Numbered from the stretch's first letter, positions 7,168 through 15,355 are shown. The stretch is DNA of 34,871 nt from Paludibacteraceae bacterium (GCA_017446455.1 JAFSQV010000023.1:1-34871), one strand, 5' to 3'. Translations and numbers: made by a program. Notes: generated by a model not told the origin, from the letters alone.

Positions 7168-9594
7168 TCCGCGCGGCGTACAGAGACTGAGCGGATAGCG
7201 TTTATCTACCGTTCCCTTTCCCGTCGCGGCGTCATACGCCATACTGTACTCGTTCAACTCGGTCGCGAAATCCCATACGTTATAGCATACGGCTTGTATC
7301 TCGAACGGCACCCCTTTGACGGTGTTGCGGTACTTGAGGCGCAGGTCGAAGTTAAAGAACGAGTCGGTGCGTTGACCGAAATTGCCGTCAGTCACATTGA
7401 TGCCGCGGGTGTATTTGGGCCACGTGATAGCTTGCGCATGCCCCGCGCCGTCATCGTATAGATAGGTGCGGTGACTCGAGATAGGTATGCCGTCGCGGAA
7501 CTTACCGCTCAGACTCAGTTGCCAGTTCTCGGTGATGTTCACGCCTAACTGCAGGCGGGCGATGAAGGCGCGGTCCTGATGCATACGCGCGAGGGAACGC
7601 ACACCGGCATCCGGTTCGTGCATGTTGGTCTCGACGAGCTTCGCGTTCGGGCTTGCCAGCGACTCGTCGAGGACTTGCACGTCCTCGGTCTGAATGCCAT
7701 TACCGATCGCGGCGACTCCGGACTCCATATAACTCTGCCAACTGAAGGACACGAACACTTTCTTGCCGTTATAGGTGTACTTGATGACGTTCGAGAGGAA
7801 GACCGGGGAATTAAAGAATCCCGTACCCGTCGGCGCTGCCGGACAGACCTCGTAATAGCGCTCCTGCGGTTTCATACGGTAGATATCGTAGCTCAGCTGC
7901 TGTCCTTCTTCCTGCGTCACCGTGATAGGCTCGTAGCTGTCCGCGCTCTCCGGCGCCAGACGCACCGACCATGTGTTATAGTATTTCTTAAAACTCGACA
8001 GCACGCTTATCTCATGCCGCCCGATAGTGAAGACAAAAGGAATATCCAGGGCTACGTATTGGGGTTGCCAAAGACCCTTGCCCAAGCGATGGTACTTACC
8101 TCCGGTGGTGGTGAGCAAGGTGTTCGTCCCGGCATAATACACTTCGCCGTTCAGGTAGTTATTGCTCAGGAACTGTATCTGGTCGTAGGTGTAGGGCACG
8201 CGGTAGTTAGCGGCGATGATATCCATGCGGAACCACTTCACAGGCTCGATATGAAAAGCCATCTTCGCTTCCCAGTTCGGTGTGAAGAGTGATTTGCCGC
8301 CGACGAGCAAACCGTCGAAAGTCGCCGCTACTTCTCCGCTCAGGTGCAACCACGGCAGCACTTGATGCGCGGCCTCGAGGCGTACGGCGTTCTCCAAGAT
8401 ACCGCCGCAGAAACCTTCCGACGACCATTGGTAGTCGTATAGTTGCACGGGGTTCGGCATGTTATAGCCCTGCAGGTAGACGCGGTTGGACCACTGCTGT
8501 TGACCCGGGCGGAAGACTAGCAAGGAGTTATAGCCGTCCACGTGCAGGTGCAACCACGGCTGGATCTGATAGCTGTAGTTGACCGCCCAGTTCAACTCAT
8601 GATGATGTCCGTCGGGATACCAAGGCGACAGCGCCTCGGCTTCGATGTCGATGAAGTTACGTTCAAACTCCAACTGATGGTGCGTGTTGCGCTGCAGACC
8701 GTAGGTCAGACCCGTCGTCAGCGTGCCTTTCCGACCAAAGTCCTTCGTGCCGTAGAGCGAGAAAGAGTGGCGCAACTGCTGCGCGATCTCGTTGTCGTTA
8801 TAGCCGAACTCACTCTGTCCGTCGGCGCGATACGCGGCGCGGAAGATATACGAGAGTTGATCGAAGACTTTATTCGGGGCTACCGGCAGTTGACCGTCCA
8901 ACTGCAGCTGGTAATAGTCGGCGTCGTACATACCGCTGATGCCGTCATAGCCATAGCGCTGCAGGCGTCGGCGGCCGTAGGTGGCGAACGCATGCTGGGT
9001 GTAAGTCTTGCCCTTCGACGGGATACCATATACGACGTCCACACTTCCTGCGCCGACGATATGCTTGCGCATGTTGAGCGGCCGGTCGTCCTTGCGGCGC
9101 TTGATGGCGGAGTTACCTTCCTGCAACTCCTGCAGCCATTTCGCGAACAGACTGTACCCGCCGACATTGCCGCCCTGACCCGTCACGCGTACATGATAGT
9201 CGCGCAGGCTGTCCTGCTCCCACTCCACCGTGCCGCGGTTATAGTCGATCGTCATCGAGTGGGCGAACATATCCGGCGTATAGAACGCATCGCCCGCCAT
9301 CACGCGGCTATCCACCCGAAAACCGTCCAGGTAGTATTTATTCCAGCGGTAGGAGTTGCCGTTGATGGAGAACATAAACCCTTCCGGCGTGCCCCACTCG
9401 CCCGTCGTCTCCGTCATATAGGTCGTGAAGTCGCAGTGGTTGTCGAGGTAGTGCTTCAACTCACCCCATTGGTACCACTCGCGGAACCACTCCGCCGTCA
9501 CGGTGTCGCGGCCGAAGTTCTCGGCAGCGCGGGCAGGCAGAGCCCATAAGGCCAAAGCCATCAGACTATATTTACATGCGGAACGTAAAGACAT
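7123..9594 (-). CDS. TonB-dependent receptor-like outer-membrane beta-barrel protein
   Basis: This 823-residue protein has a signal peptide (MSLRSACKYSLMALALWALPARA), a plug-like N-terminal segment (FMFSINGNSYRWNKYYLDGF) and a long series of alternating Tyr/Trp/aromatic beta-strands. It ends in a hydrophobic strand (LLLTCSVGL) before a basic tail. It lacks the usual Bacteroidota carboxypeptidase-like N-terminal extension, and I do not see a clear TonB box. It may therefore be a passive porin or a divergent receptor rather than a SusC-type importer, and no SusD partner is adjacent. Its start overlaps the 3' end of the gtrA-like gene by 23 bases, and its 3' end overlaps the convergent O-antigen ligase gene. 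The substrate is unknown. Confidence 0.75.
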   Translation of the reverse strand: MSLRSACKYSLMALALWALPARAAENFGRDTVTAEWFREWYQWGELKHYLDNHCDFTTYMTETTGEWGTPEGFMFSINGNSYRWNKYYLDGFRVDSRVMAGDAFYTPDMFAHSMTIDYNRGTVEWEQDSLRDYHVRVTGQGGNVGGYSLFAKWLQELQEGNSAIKRRKDDRPLNMRKHIVGAGSVDVVYGIPSKGKTYTQHAFATYGRRRLQRYGYDGISGMYDADYYQLQLDGQLPVAPNKVFDQLSYIFRAAYRADGQSEFGYNDNEIAQQLRHSFSLYGTKDFGRKGTLTTGLTYGLQRNTHHQLEFERNFIDIEAEALSPWYPDGHHHELNWAVNYSYQIQPWLHLHVDGYNSLLVFRPGQQQWSNRVYLQGYNMPNPVQLYDYQWSSEGFCGGILENAVRLEAAHQVLPWLHLSGEVAATFDGLLVGGKSLFTPNWEAKMAFHIEPVKWFRMDIIAANYRVPYTYDQIQFLSNNYLNGEVYYAGTNTLLTTTGGKYHRLGKGLWQPQYVALDIPFVFTIGRHEISVLSSFKKYYNTWSVRLAPESADSYEPITVTQEEGQQLSYDIYRMKPQERYYEVCPAAPTGTGFFNSPVFLSNVIKYTYNGKKVFVSFSWQSYMESGVAAIGNGIQTEDVQVLDESLASPNAKLVETNMHEPDAGVRSLARMHQDRAFIARLQLGVNITENWQLSLSGKFRDGIPISSHRTYLYDDGAGHAQAITWPKYTRGINVTDGNFGQRTDSFFNFDLRLKYRNTVKGVPFEIQAVCYNVWDFATELNEYSMAYDAATGKGTVDKRYPLSLCTPRGLLLTCSVGLQQHKK

Positions 9595-9967
9595 AGTTCA
9601 TACTGAAATTCCAAATCATTACGCACCCGATCGCGATCAGTTTGCTAAGGTAGAAATTGAGCTGCGCCTTCTCGTGCAGCAGCCATATGATGAGGTTGTT
9701 CAACCCGAGTCCCACCAGCGCGATGAGCACGAACGTGCTGTACTCGCGAACGATCTCCACGCTCTCGCTATGGAAGGTCCATAGGCGGTTCCAGAAATAG
9801 TTGTTCGACGCCGCGAGGATGAAGCCGAGCGAGTTGCTCACGTACTTGTTCCAGCGCAACTTCTCTTTGCAGAGCCAGGTCACACCGAAATCCACGATCA
9901 TCCCGCTCGCCCCGACGATGCCGAAGCGAATGAATCGCATCACTATGGTCCACCACGCGCTATTCAT
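9572..9967 (-). CDS. GtrA family membrane protein
   Basis: This 131-residue protein has four hydrophobic helices and the GtrA-family N-terminal pattern FIRFGIVGASGMIVDFGVTWL, followed by NYFWNRLWTFHS and a final MNYVFTF. GtrA-like proteins act in the inner membrane, most often as flippases or partners for polyprenyl-phosphate-linked sugars used by membrane glycosyltransferases. The gene lies directly downstream of a GT39-like glycosyltransferase, overlapping it by eight bases. This suggests that the pair supplies and uses a lipid-linked sugar on the periplasmic face. It also overlaps the outer-membrane protein gene by 23 bases. Confidence 0.88.
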   Translation of the reverse strand: MNSAWWTIVMRFIRFGIVGASGMIVDFGVTWLCKEKLRWNKYVSNSLGFILAASNNYFWNRLWTFHSESVEIVREYSTFVLIALVGLGLNNLIIWLLHEKAQLNFYLSKLIAIGCVMIWNFSMNYVFTFRM

Positions 9968-11255
9968 GCAGGTCCTGCTCGGTTAAACAATCCGTGATAT
10001 ATACTTGTCCGAAGCGCCGCACGCAAGCCGGTTGGCCTATCAGGTCGCGCTCCAGGTGCAAGAGGTCGTATTGGGTGTAGCGGTTGTATTGGTTGCGCAC
10101 CAGCACCGCTTGGTCGTCATAGAAGAATCGGTAGAGGGACGGCTGTTGAAACGAACCGTCAAAGACTACGGGTAGCCCCTGCGCCTCGGCGTGTATCGCT
10201 TCGCACTGCGCCTGCTTGCCCGCCAAACCGCTCTGCGGCGGCAGGATATTCAGCATCAGCACAATCCGGGCTATCACTATGAGTCCGGCGAAGACGCCGA
10301 AGGTGATCGACACACCGCGCCGCCAGAGCGCTTCTTCTTCCGTCAGCAGGATGATCGCCGGAAGGCTCGTCACCACCGTCCAATGAGGTTCGACATGTCC
10401 GCGGAAGGACATCAGCAGGAAGAAGACCTGAAAACCGAGTACGGTCCAAGCGAGGGTGTGGCGGAAGAGGTCTTCGGTGCGGAAGGCTTTGATACTCAGC
10501 CAAACCATCAGCGCCCATACGAGCGGATTGAACACCGCCCATTGGTTCGGGATATACTCCCATGTAAAAAGCGGCCGGTAGGCCTCCGCGCGAGAGACAA
10601 GATGATAGGTGAAAGACGGGAAGTTGTGACTATACTGCCACCATAGATGCGGCACCATCAGCACGGCGGCGATGCCTACCGCCATCCATGCCCGCTTGTC
10701 TTTGAGCAGTCGCCAATTGGCCACCACCGTCAAACCAATCACCAGCACCGCCATGTACTTGCTGTACAACATACCCGCCATGCTGATTCCGAGCAGCGTC
10801 GTCATCGACCATGAATGGTCGGTTAGATACCGCCGATAGGCGTAATAGAACAGCGCGGCGAAGAAGAGCAGCGGTGCATCCGGTGTCGTCAAAAAACCAT
10901 ACGCGCAGAACATCGGCAGCGAAGCTGCGATTAATAAGAAATGGTAAATGGTAAATGGTAAATGGTAAATGCGCACGGTCTTCCACACGACCCACACCGT
11001 CGCGACATGCATTAAAACGGTAACAAGCCTGACACTCAGGTTCTTGAGTATCAAGCTTGTAGTCGGTATGAGTGCGCCGGAAATGGCGGTCATCAGTCCC
11101 ACCATCGGCGGGTGGTCAAAATAGCCCCAACTGAGGAATTGTCCGTAGAGCCGGTAATAGGCTTCGTCCGCATGAATCTCGCAGAAGAGCGCGCACAACA
11201 AATCCAGTATGCCCCAAACGAGCAACCATGGCCATATGCGCGTTTCACCTTTCAC
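9960..11255 (-). CDS. GT39/ArnT-like polytopic membrane glycosyltransferase
   Basis: This 431-residue inner-membrane protein has about ten hydrophobic helices and the GT39/PMT_2 signature in its first periplasmic loop: HADEAYYRLYGQFLSWGYFD followed by HPPMVGL. Family members transfer a sugar from a polyprenyl-phosphate donor to lipid A, a glycan or a protein. The start is GTG at 11253-11255; the earlier in-frame GTG is followed by a TGA within the same repeat, so no longer product is possible. That GTG belongs to a GGTGAAA array located between dnaJ and this gene. A second array of AAATGGT units (10941-10968) encodes the internal peptide YHLPFTIYHF. The partner gtrA-like gene follows directly. 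Confidence 0.85.
   Translation of the reverse strand: MKGETRIWPWLLVWGILDLLCALFCEIHADEAYYRLYGQFLSWGYFDHPPMVGLMTAISGALIPTTSLILKNLSVRLVTVLMHVATVWVVWKTVRIYHLPFTIYHFLLIAASLPMFCAYGFLTTPDAPLLFFAALFYYAYRRYLTDHSWSMTTLLGISMAGMLYSKYMAVLVIGLTVVANWRLLKDKRAWMAVGIAAVLMVPHLWWQYSHNFPSFTYHLVSRAEAYRPLFTWEYIPNQWAVFNPLVWALMVWLSIKAFRTEDLFRHTLAWTVLGFQVFFLLMSFRGHVEPHWTVVTSLPAIILLTEEEALWRRGVSITFGVFAGLIVIARIVLMLNILPPQSGLAGKQAQCEAIHAEAQGLPVVFDGSFQQPSLYRFFYDDQAVLVRNQYNRYTQYDLLHLERDLIGQPACVRRFGQVYITDCLTEQDLHE
10939..10971 (+). repeat. Heptamer array ATGGTAA inside the GT39-like gene
   Basis: Four exact units at 10941-10968 plus partial units. On the coding (minus) strand it encodes HLPFTIYHF. Confidence 0.9.
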
Positions 11256-11282
11256 CTTTCACCTTTCACTTTTCACCTTTCA
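11243..11282 (-). repeat. Heptamer array GGTGAAA at the dnaJ/GT39 junction
   Basis: On the minus strand five units (one variant, AGTGAAA) run from the TGA stop of dnaJ to the GTG start of the GT39-like gene. Same unit and same arrangement as at 2352-2380. Confidence 0.9.
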
Positions 11283-12443
11283 AATCCCAAACAGGTTGCG
11301 GAAGAAATTCTTCTTATCGGCAGCGCCCGGCGCGATGTTCGGACTGCTCTGCAGTTGCTCGATCAGTTTGCGCTCGTCCTTGTTCAGTTTCTCAGGGATA
11401 TAGACGCCTACGTTGATGAGCAGGTCGCCTACTCCGTAGTTGCGACCGTATTGGTCGATACGCGGCAGACCTTTGCCTCGCATACGCAGCACCTTGCCCG
11501 GTTGGGTTCCCGGCGTGATGGTGATCTTCACGTCACCCGTGAGCGTCGGTATCTGCACTTGTCCGCCGAGCACAGCCGTCGGCATATCGAGCAGCAGGTT
11601 GTATATCAGGTCGCTCTCTTGGCGCACGAAGTCCTTGTGTTCTTCTTCCTCGATGAGCACGAGCAGGTCGCCGTTGACGCCACCGTGCGGCGCGGCATTA
11701 CCCTTGCCGGGCACGGTCAGTTGCATTCCGCCTGCGACACCCGCAGGGATAGTGATGGTGATGATCTCTTCGTCGCGTACGACACCCTGGCCGCCGCATT
11801 TCGGGCACTTGTTCTTGATCACGCGTCCTTCGCCGCCGCAGGTCTCGCATTCGGATTGCACCTGCATCATACCGAAGATTCCGCGTTGCTGACGGATGAC
11901 GCGTCCGGAACCTTTACAGGTCGGGCAGGTCTCGGTGTTGCCGTCGGCGCTACCGGTACCGTGGCAGTCCTTGCATTGCACGAGTTTGCGCACTTTGATC
12001 TTCTTCTCGCAGCCCTGCGCTATCTCTTCGAGCGTGAGGCGCACCTTGACGCGCATGTCACTACCGCGATGTACACGCGGACCGCGACTGCGGCCGCCGC
12101 CACCCATGAACATCTCGCCGATGTCGCCCAGGTCGAAACCTGCGCCTTGGAAGATATCGCCGAAATGGGTGAAGATATCCTCCATCGACATGCCGCCGCT
12201 GCTGAATCCGCCTGCGCCACCCATGCCGGCGAAGCCGTATTGGTCATAGCGCGCACGTTTCTGCGGGTCCGACAGCACCTCGTACGCTTCAGCCGCCTCC
12301 TTGAATTTCTCCTCGGCTTCTTTGTCGCCGGGGTTCTTGTCAGGGTGGTACTGAATCGCCTTCTTGCGGTAGGCTTTCTTTATCTCGTCGGCGGTAGCGG
12401 TCTTCGCCACCTCCAGCACTTCATAATAATCACGCTTATCCAT
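11280..12443 (-). CDS. dnaJ: Chaperone DnaJ (type I Hsp40)
   Basis: This 387-residue co-chaperone stimulates DnaK ATPase and delivers unfolded clients. All four regions are present: the J domain with HPD at residues 33-35, a Gly/Phe-rich linker ([18 protein letters not shown]), the zinc-binding region with four CxxCxGxG repeats ([32 protein letters not shown]), and the C-terminal substrate-binding domains. Length is normal. The ATG at 12441-12443 abuts a 15-base direct repeat that fills the grpE-dnaJ gap, and the TGA stop opens the GGTGAAA array that leads into the GT39-like gene. It is downstream of grpE on the same strand, so the two chaperone genes probably share a transcript. Confidence 0.97.
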   Translation of the reverse strand: MDKRDYYEVLEVAKTATADEIKKAYRKKAIQYHPDKNPGDKEAEEKFKEAAEAYEVLSDPQKRARYDQYGFAGMGGAGGFSSGGMSMEDIFTHFGDIFQGAGFDLGDIGEMFMGGGGRSRGPRVHRGSDMRVKVRLTLEEIAQGCEKKIKVRKLVQCKDCHGTGSADGNTETCPTCKGSGRVIRQQRGIFGMMQVQSECETCGGEGRVIKNKCPKCGGQGVVRDEEIITITIPAGVAGGMQLTVPGKGNAAPHGGVNGDLLVLIEEEEHKDFVRQESDLIYNLLLDMPTAVLGGQVQIPTLTGDVKITITPGTQPGKVLRMRGKGLPRIDQYGRNYGVGDLLINVGVYIPEKLNKDERKLIEQLQSSPNIAPGAADKKNFFRNLFGI

Positions 12444-12531
12444 TTACAATTTGTACATTTACAATTTGTTCATTTATTTAGTCATTTAGTCATTTTACCA
12501 TTATATCAAATGGTACATGGTACATGACCAA
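12442..12531. repeat. Mixed tandem repeats filling the grpE-dnaJ gap
   Basis: A 15-base direct repeat (12442-12456 and 12457-12471, one mismatch), an 8-base repeat ATTTAGTC (12476-12491, two units) and a 7-base repeat TGGTACA (12511-12524, two units). The dnaJ ATG lies in the first of them. Confidence 0.85.
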
Positions 12532-12544
12532 ATGGTACTTGAAT

Positions 12545-13105
12545 TTATTCCCCGACAACGACTTTCGCGAAGCGGATGACTTTTTCGCCGAGTTTGTATC
12601 CTTTCTGGGTGCAGTCGATCACTTTGCCTTTCTGGTCCTCGCCGGCGGCGAAGGTCGTCACGGCCTCGTGCTCGTCGGTGTTGAAGTCCGCACCTTCGGT
12701 CTCGATAGCATGCACGTCATTCGCTGCCAGGAAAGCCAGGAACTTTTTGTAGATTAACTGAATTCCCTCCTTTGTACTTTGTACATCGTCACTTTGTACA
12801 TTAATAGCCCGCTCGAAGTCATCGACGAGCGGCAGCATGTCCTTGAAGATACGCTCACCGGCCGTCGCCATGAGGTCGAGTTTCTCTTTGTTGGTACGCT
12901 TGCGGTAGTTGTCGAACTCCGCCATCATCCGCAGGTTCTTGTCCTCCAGTTCGGCCTTCTGTTCTTCCAACTCCGCGATACGCTCCTTGAGCTCTTCTGC
13001 CTCATCAGCACCCTCTGTAGGCGCTTCGGCGCCGTCCTGTAGCGTAGCGTCCTGTAGGCGCTCTGCGCCGTCCTGTAATTCTTTTTCTTTATCTTTCTTT
13101 GCCAT
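12545..13105 (-). CDS. grpE: Nucleotide exchange factor GrpE
   Basis: This 186-residue protein exchanges ADP on DnaK. It has an acidic, disordered N-terminus, a long coiled coil (about residues 34-65, EELKERIAELEEQKAELEDK), and the conserved core MAEFDNYRKRTNKEK followed by the beta-wing with GKVIDCTQKGYKLGEKVIR. The N-terminus has a repeated LQDGAE-type peptide encoded by GC-rich direct repeats (13012-13078), and the segment NVQSDDVQSTK is encoded by CTTTGTA-type repeats at 12770-12802; neither is a usual part of GrpE. A sigma-54-like promoter and a large palindrome lie just upstream. dnaJ follows after 101 bases of repeat-rich sequence. Confidence 0.96.
   Translation of the reverse strand: MAKKDKEKELQDGAERLQDATLQDGAEAPTEGADEAEELKERIAELEEQKAELEDKNLRMMAEFDNYRKRTNKEKLDLMATAGERIFKDMLPLVDDFERAINVQSDDVQSTKEGIQLIYKKFLAFLAANDVHAIETEGADFNTDEHEAVTTFAAGEDQKGKVIDCTQKGYKLGEKVIRFAKVVVGE
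12770..12802. repeat. CTTTGTA repeats inside grpE
   Basis: CTTTGTA occurs twice in tandem (12770-12783) and again at 12792-12798. On the coding strand it encodes NVQSDDVQSTK. Confidence 0.7.
13012..13078. repeat. GC-rich direct repeats in the grpE N-terminus
   Basis: GTCCTGTA occurs three times, separated by GC-rich inverted repeats such as GGCGCTTCGGCGCC. It encodes repeated LQDGAE/LQDAT in the disordered N-terminus of GrpE. Confidence 0.8.
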
Positions 13106-13132
13106 AATTGCATTTTTTTACACTCTGACATC

Positions 13133-13148
13133 GTCAAATAGTGTGCCA
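13133..13148 (-). promoter_or_regulatory. Sigma-54-like promoter ahead of grpE
   Basis: On the minus strand TGGCAC (13143-13148) is followed by five bases and TTGAC. The -24 GG and the -12 position are exactly ten bases apart, as sigma-54 requires, but -12 reads GA instead of GC. The ATG of grpE is about 30 bases downstream. The -24 element lies in one arm of a large palindrome. Confidence 0.45.
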
Positions 13149-13196
13149 CACGCGCCCAGACTGCCATTTTGGCAGATGTCTGTGCAGGTGTGGCAC
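13143..13196. promoter_or_regulatory. Nested palindrome upstream of grpE (possible operator or activator site)
   Basis: Outer arms GTGCCACAC (13143-13151) and GTGTGGCAC (13188-13196) are perfect inverted repeats. Between them CAGAC/GTCTG and CTGCCA TTT TGGCAG (13161-13175) form a nested inverted repeat on the same axis. There is no T-run after it on either strand, so a regulatory site is more likely than a terminator. Confidence 0.55.
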
Positions 13197-13224
13197 GTTT
13201 TGTCGGATGGGGGGCAAGGTTTAC

Positions 13225-13249
13225 TTCTTTGCCGCAAGGGCACGATTAG
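13225..13249. repeat. 25-base dispersed repeat, copy 1 (end of endonuclease gene)
   Basis: It differs from 16798-16822 at three of 25 positions; the shared core is TGCCGCAAGGGC. It contains the endonuclease stop codon. Confidence 0.8.
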
Positions 13250-15219
13250 TGTACCCGTTGTCCGTGGATCGTGAAGACCTGGTCTCCTTTGAGGATATAG
13301 ACATTGCCGTCGCGCACAAGTTTCATCGCCTTGTTTCCGGGCACTTGTATCTCGCTCGGCAGGTCGGTCGTATCATCGTTGGGTTTGTACACTGCCTGGA
13401 TGGTGAGGCCGTTTGCCATATCGCCGCCTACGAACTCCCAGCGCAGGAAGGTGAATCCGTCGATGGCCGGAGCTTCGGGCACATGGAAGGTCAGCACTTC
13501 ACTGCTCAGTTCAGCGGCGTTCTTATCCAGATAGCGCACGTTACAGTTCACCTCTTCCAATACGAGCGGTTCCGGCACGAACGTCGCGATAGCGCCTTGT
13601 GCGATCTCTGCCGTGCCGCCGTAGTTCATCAGGTATCCGGTCACTTGGACATACGCACCCGGCACCAGTTTCAAGGTATCCGCTTTCAGGATCGCGGTCT
13701 TGAAGGCTACGAGGTCTCCTTCCGCTGCGTCCTTCGTGTCGGCCATTTTAAAGGTAGCGACTCCTTTGCTATACGGCGAAGTGATGCTCTGGATATAACC
13801 GGTGAATACGGAATAGTGCAGTTGCTTGACTCCGGCGCCCATGTATTGGACGGTGGCGGCAGCCTCCGCTATGGTCGGTGTTTCGGGAACGAACGTACTG
13901 GGTTCGAGCACTTCGAACGGGATGTTCGTGCCGTCATTCTCGATGATGGTGTTGTTATAATTCTTGATCTTGCAGGTGATGCGTACTTTCGCGCCATAGC
14001 CTACTTCGGCGTTCGTGTTAGGCACACCGCGATAGATCTCGAACGCGCCCTCGTTCTTGCTGGCTGCGGTACTGTACGGGTTATCGGTGATCCACAGCGT
14101 CTCATTGCCATAGTCGGGGTTGTAGAAGGTATTGATATTGGATACATAACCTACGATGACATACTCCTCGGTCGTCTTCGCGTTGTTAGCCAGTGTGGCT
14201 CCTATCTCCATCGCCTGCGCGACAGTGATCGTGCCGTCCTGCGGGTCGACGGTAGGAGGATCCTCCGGATCGACGGTCGAACCTCCTTCGCCGTTCCATC
14301 CGTTGCTCACGCCCGGCACGAAGGTCGCGTCGGAAGAAGCAACCAGTTTGGACATATCCAGCGCCTCACCGGCTTTCTCGCCCCAGATAAACTCCGCGAG
14401 ATAGGGGTAGTCGATGAAGGGGTTACGGTTATGCTGGAAATTCGACACGGCGTCCATGCGCTTGATCTCTTTTTCCGAAACCGGGTCTTGGCGGTGCCAC
14501 TGGATAAGGATCTCCTGCTCCCAGGGTTGGAACTCGAGGTAGTTATCGTTTTGCATAGCGAAGTAGGAGCCTACGTCGCTGTTGTTCGTTCGCCAGCCGT
14601 TGTACTTGCTCAAGACCTCGTCTATATCGCCGTTGGACCAGTGACCGTAGCACGTAGCCATATAGAAATACGCGCGAGCAAAGTCACCTTTGTACTCATC
14701 CTTCGGTTCGAACACCCAGAAATCGACATCCTTCGTCGGGTGGTGCATCTTACCTACCTTGAGCGAACCCGTATTGTCTTTGAGATTCGACTCAGGCACG
14801 CCGAGCGGATAGTTACTACGGGCACTGTTTGCCGTGGAGTTCGATGGGTTGAGGTGGTAACAGTCTTTGTACGCATCGTTTTCCGTTCCGCCCCACCAGG
14901 ACTTCGCAAAACTATGCTCGATATTACATCCGGAAGCTACCGTACCCGGCGAGCTGACATAGGACCAATCGTCGCAATACATGTCCATCATGTATCCCTC
15001 GTCGTTGCGGTCGGAATAGAAGAACACTCCCCATGTGGAGTTGGCTCCGGAACCGTAAGGGATAGCGGTATGGTCGCGGATAAGGGATTTGAGGGCATCC
15101 TTGAGGGCTCCGTCTTTGAGTCCGTTCGCCGAATTATAGAAACCCGGCGTGAGGCTTTCAGCAAACACGCTGAGCGACAACAGACAAAGGAAAACTGATA
15201 AGTAAAAATGTTTTTTCAT
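13246..15219 (-). CDS. Secreted endonuclease I family protein with C-terminal OB-like domains and sorting-like tail
   Basis: This 657-residue protein has a signal peptide (MKKHFYLSVFLCLLSLSVFA) and a catalytic Endonuclease_1 domain over about residues 25-290. The conserved metal-nuclease residues lie in CNIEHSFAKSWWGG (His102) and CYHLNPSNSTANSARSNYPLG (His122, Asn131), so it should cut DNA and possibly RNA non-specifically outside the cytoplasm. Two OB-fold-like beta domains follow (from about ITVAQAMEIGATL and PTIAEAAATVQYM), then a small beta domain. The C-terminus RDGNVYILKGDQVFTIHGQR resembles short tails on exported Bacteroidales proteins that may serve type IX secretion; that is inference. 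The stop codon lies within a 25-base dispersed repeat. It has its own promoter. Confidence 0.88.
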   Translation of the reverse strand: MKKHFYLSVFLCLLSLSVFAESLTPGFYNSANGLKDGALKDALKSLIRDHTAIPYGSGANSTWGVFFYSDRNDEGYMMDMYCDDWSYVSSPGTVASGCNIEHSFAKSWWGGTENDAYKDCYHLNPSNSTANSARSNYPLGVPESNLKDNTGSLKVGKMHHPTKDVDFWVFEPKDEYKGDFARAYFYMATCYGHWSNGDIDEVLSKYNGWRTNNSDVGSYFAMQNDNYLEFQPWEQEILIQWHRQDPVSEKEIKRMDAVSNFQHNRNPFIDYPYLAEFIWGEKAGEALDMSKLVASSDATFVPGVSNGWNGEGGSTVDPEDPPTVDPQDGTITVAQAMEIGATLANNAKTTEEYVIVGYVSNINTFYNPDYGNETLWITDNPYSTAASKNEGAFEIYRGVPNTNAEVGYGAKVRITCKIKNYNNTIIENDGTNIPFEVLEPSTFVPETPTIAEAAATVQYMGAGVKQLHYSVFTGYIQSITSPYSKGVATFKMADTKDAAEGDLVAFKTAILKADTLKLVPGAYVQVTGYLMNYGGTAEIAQGAIATFVPEPLVLEEVNCNVRYLDKNAAELSSEVLTFHVPEAPAIDGFTFLRWEFVGGDMANGLTIQAVYKPNDDTTDLPSEIQVPGNKAMKLVRDGNVYILKGDQVFTIHGQRVH

Positions 15220-15332
15220 GTGTGTGTTTTTTTATGATTATTTTACGTGAAATTCATTTTGCGCGGCAAAGACTAGGTGTTTCCGTTAAGCGGAAAAACC
15301 GCTACAGGGAAAAGGCCTACACCTTTGCGGCT

Positions 15333-15355
15333 GCAAAGGTACAACAAAAAAATGA
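15333..15355 (-). promoter_or_regulatory. Promoter of the endonuclease I gene
   Basis: Minus-strand -7 box TACCTTTG lies at 15334-15341 after a T-tract. The 23 bases are identical to the TrpB2 promoter at 33206-33228. The box is one arm of an inverted repeat (ACCTTTGC at 15321-15328, GCAAAGGT at 15333-15340). The roughly 110-base leader also contains a TTTCCG/CGGAAA hairpin at 15280-15296. Confidence 0.75.

Noticed and set aside
11112-12527. A 471-codon plus-strand frame opposite dnaJ
   Set aside because: Its repeated [10 protein letters not shown] segment is just the translated heptamer array, and the rest is the antisense of dnaJ.
13143-13196. The palindrome upstream of grpE as a terminator of the endonuclease gene
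   Set aside because: No T-run follows on the minus strand, and the arm carries a promoter-like TGGCAC element instead.
13141-15198. A 685-codon open frame on the plus strand opposite the endonuclease gene
   Set aside because: It mirrors the codon bias of the minus-strand gene, which has a signal peptide and intact catalytic motifs; the plus frame shows no recognisable domain and no promoter.
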